Assembly (NCBI RefSeq): GCF_001857945.1
Contig: NZ_CP017770.1
Location: 4,216,001-4,280,000 of the forward strand
Source of the DNA: Paenibacillus crassostreae
Lineage (GTDB): Bacteria > Bacillota > Bacilli > Paenibacillales > Paenibacillaceae
DNA length: 64,000 bases
Direction: 5' to 3'
The notes under the pieces are model-generated. The model searched no databases. It was not told where the DNA came from and saw nothing but the letters and a program-made list of their open reading frames with translations. The stretch's first letter is position 1. Every line of letters starts with the position of its first letter. Made by a program: the position numbers and the translations under genes. This document shows positions 63,371 to 64,000 of this stretch, piece by piece.

Positions 63371-64000
63371 TTTGATTAAGCATTCCCAGTATAGACCAGT
63401 GGAAGTGCTGAAGGAATTGGATTTGTCTAAACGTTACAACTCCTTGGAAGAAGAAGTTACCATTGAAGAAAATGTTGAAGAAGAACAAGAGATAATTATA
63501 CAGATTGATGAAGAAGCAGAGCGGCTTAAGAATGAAATGCTTCAGGATGCTAAGGAATTTGCGGAACAGCAAATTCGAGAGTCTTCCATTGAATCTGAAA
63601 GAATCTTGGCAGAAGCTACTGAACAGATTGATCAATGGTGGGTAGAACGTCGTGATCAAGATGAACATTTGATTGAAGCAATCAAATCTGAAGGTTTTGA
63701 GCAAGGATTCAGCGAGGGTCGGATCAAAGCGGAGGAAGAATTACAGCTGAAGATTGAGGAAATGATGGTTGAGGCACAGACAGTGCTGGAAGAAGCATAT
63801 CGTGTGAAAAGTCAAATTATCCAAGAAGCAGAACCCTTCCTAGTAGAGTTAAGTACAGCAATCGCAGAAAAAGTCATCGACAAGCAGTTATCTATAGAGA
63901 GTAATTATATGATTGATTTAATCAAAAAGAATTTATTGAGAAAGAGAGAACAAGGGGTTATTACTTTATGTGTGGCTCCTGTTCACTTCGAATTTATTCA
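63354..64000 (+). CDS. fliH: Flagellar assembly protein FliH, 5' part (cut by window end)
   Basis: The frame begins at ATG 63354 inside fliG, with GGAGGAG just upstream, and remains open to the right edge, giving at least 215 residues. The sequence starts M-T-S-L-S-N-L-I-K-H and has a strongly acidic coiled-coil region (E-E-E, E-E-N-V-E-E-E). It then has the G-x-x-x-G pattern E-G-F-E-Q-G-F-S-E-G typical of FliH and the T-A-I-A-E-K-V-I-D-K-Q block of the FliH/YscL C domain. FliH regulates the export ATPase FliI, expected next. Confidence 0.9.
   Translation, partial: MTSLSNLIKHSQYRPVEVLKELDLSKRYNSLEEEVTIEENVEEEQEIIIQIDEEAERLKNEMLQDAKEFAEQQIRESSIESERILAEATEQIDQWWVERRDQDEHLIEAIKSEGFEQGFSEGRIKAEEELQLKIEEMMVEAQTVLEEAYRVKSQIIQEAEPFLVELSTAIAEKVIDKQLSIESNYMIDLIKKNLLRKREQGVITLCVAPVHFEFI

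Overview
The window looks like chromosome from a low-GC, spore-forming Bacillota bacterium, most likely Paenibacillus or a close relative. The evidence is gene order and protein character: the ylbHIJLM-type block, fapR-plsX-fabHDG-acpP-fabF-rnc-smc-ftsY, ylxM-ffh-rpsP-khpA-rimM-trmD-rplS, rbgA-rnhB-ylqG-ylqH, sucCD-dprA-topA-trmFO-clpQY and the start of the fla/che operon follow the Bacillus layout. Sporulation genes (ylbJ, two YjcZ-type micropeptides) are present. No rRNA, tRNA, CRISPR array, prophage or complete insertion sequence was found. The species assignment is inference.

Positions 1-15,869 form an accessory carbohydrate region. It holds the end of a GH127 arabinofuranosidase, an SGNH hydrolase, a TPR membrane protein and a LacI-type regulator. 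A CUT1 sugar importer follows (lipoprotein binding protein and two permeases, no ATPase), then a GH130-type phosphorylase, a chemoreceptor, a GH42 beta-galactosidase divergent from an AraC regulator, an esterase-like hydrolase and an SMP-30 lactonase. Together they suggest sensing, import and breakdown of plant-wall oligosaccharides. Three operator-like sites sit between the LacI gene and the importer.

Positions 15,900-17,000 hold an orphan transposase-type HTH gene, two tandem YjcZ micropeptide genes and a structured stretch with a strong minus-strand terminator. From 17,015 onward the sequence is conserved housekeeping DNA. It covers RNA and CoA enzymes (rsmD, coaD), ylbJ, ylbL, tmcAL, yceD-rpmF, the FapR-controlled fatty-acid operon with a clear FapR box, chromosome segregation and SRP genes, ribosomal proteins and tRNA/rRNA modification. 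It continues with signal peptidase, ribosome assembly, RNase HII, a FliK-like/FlhB-tail-like pair, a minus-strand CtaG/DUF2243 pair and ComM, succinyl-CoA synthetase, DNA processing and topoisomerase, the ClpYQ protease, and flgB-flgC-fliE-fliF-fliG-fliH running off the right edge.

The most unusual non-coding features are a dispersed palindromic repeat family (four copies, one in the fapR leader), a 62-bp triplicated repeat, a possible minus-strand small RNA, an RBS-sequestering hairpin before comM, a sharply GC-rich patch inside the FliK-like gene, and the absence of xerC (codV) and codY from their usual places around clpQY.
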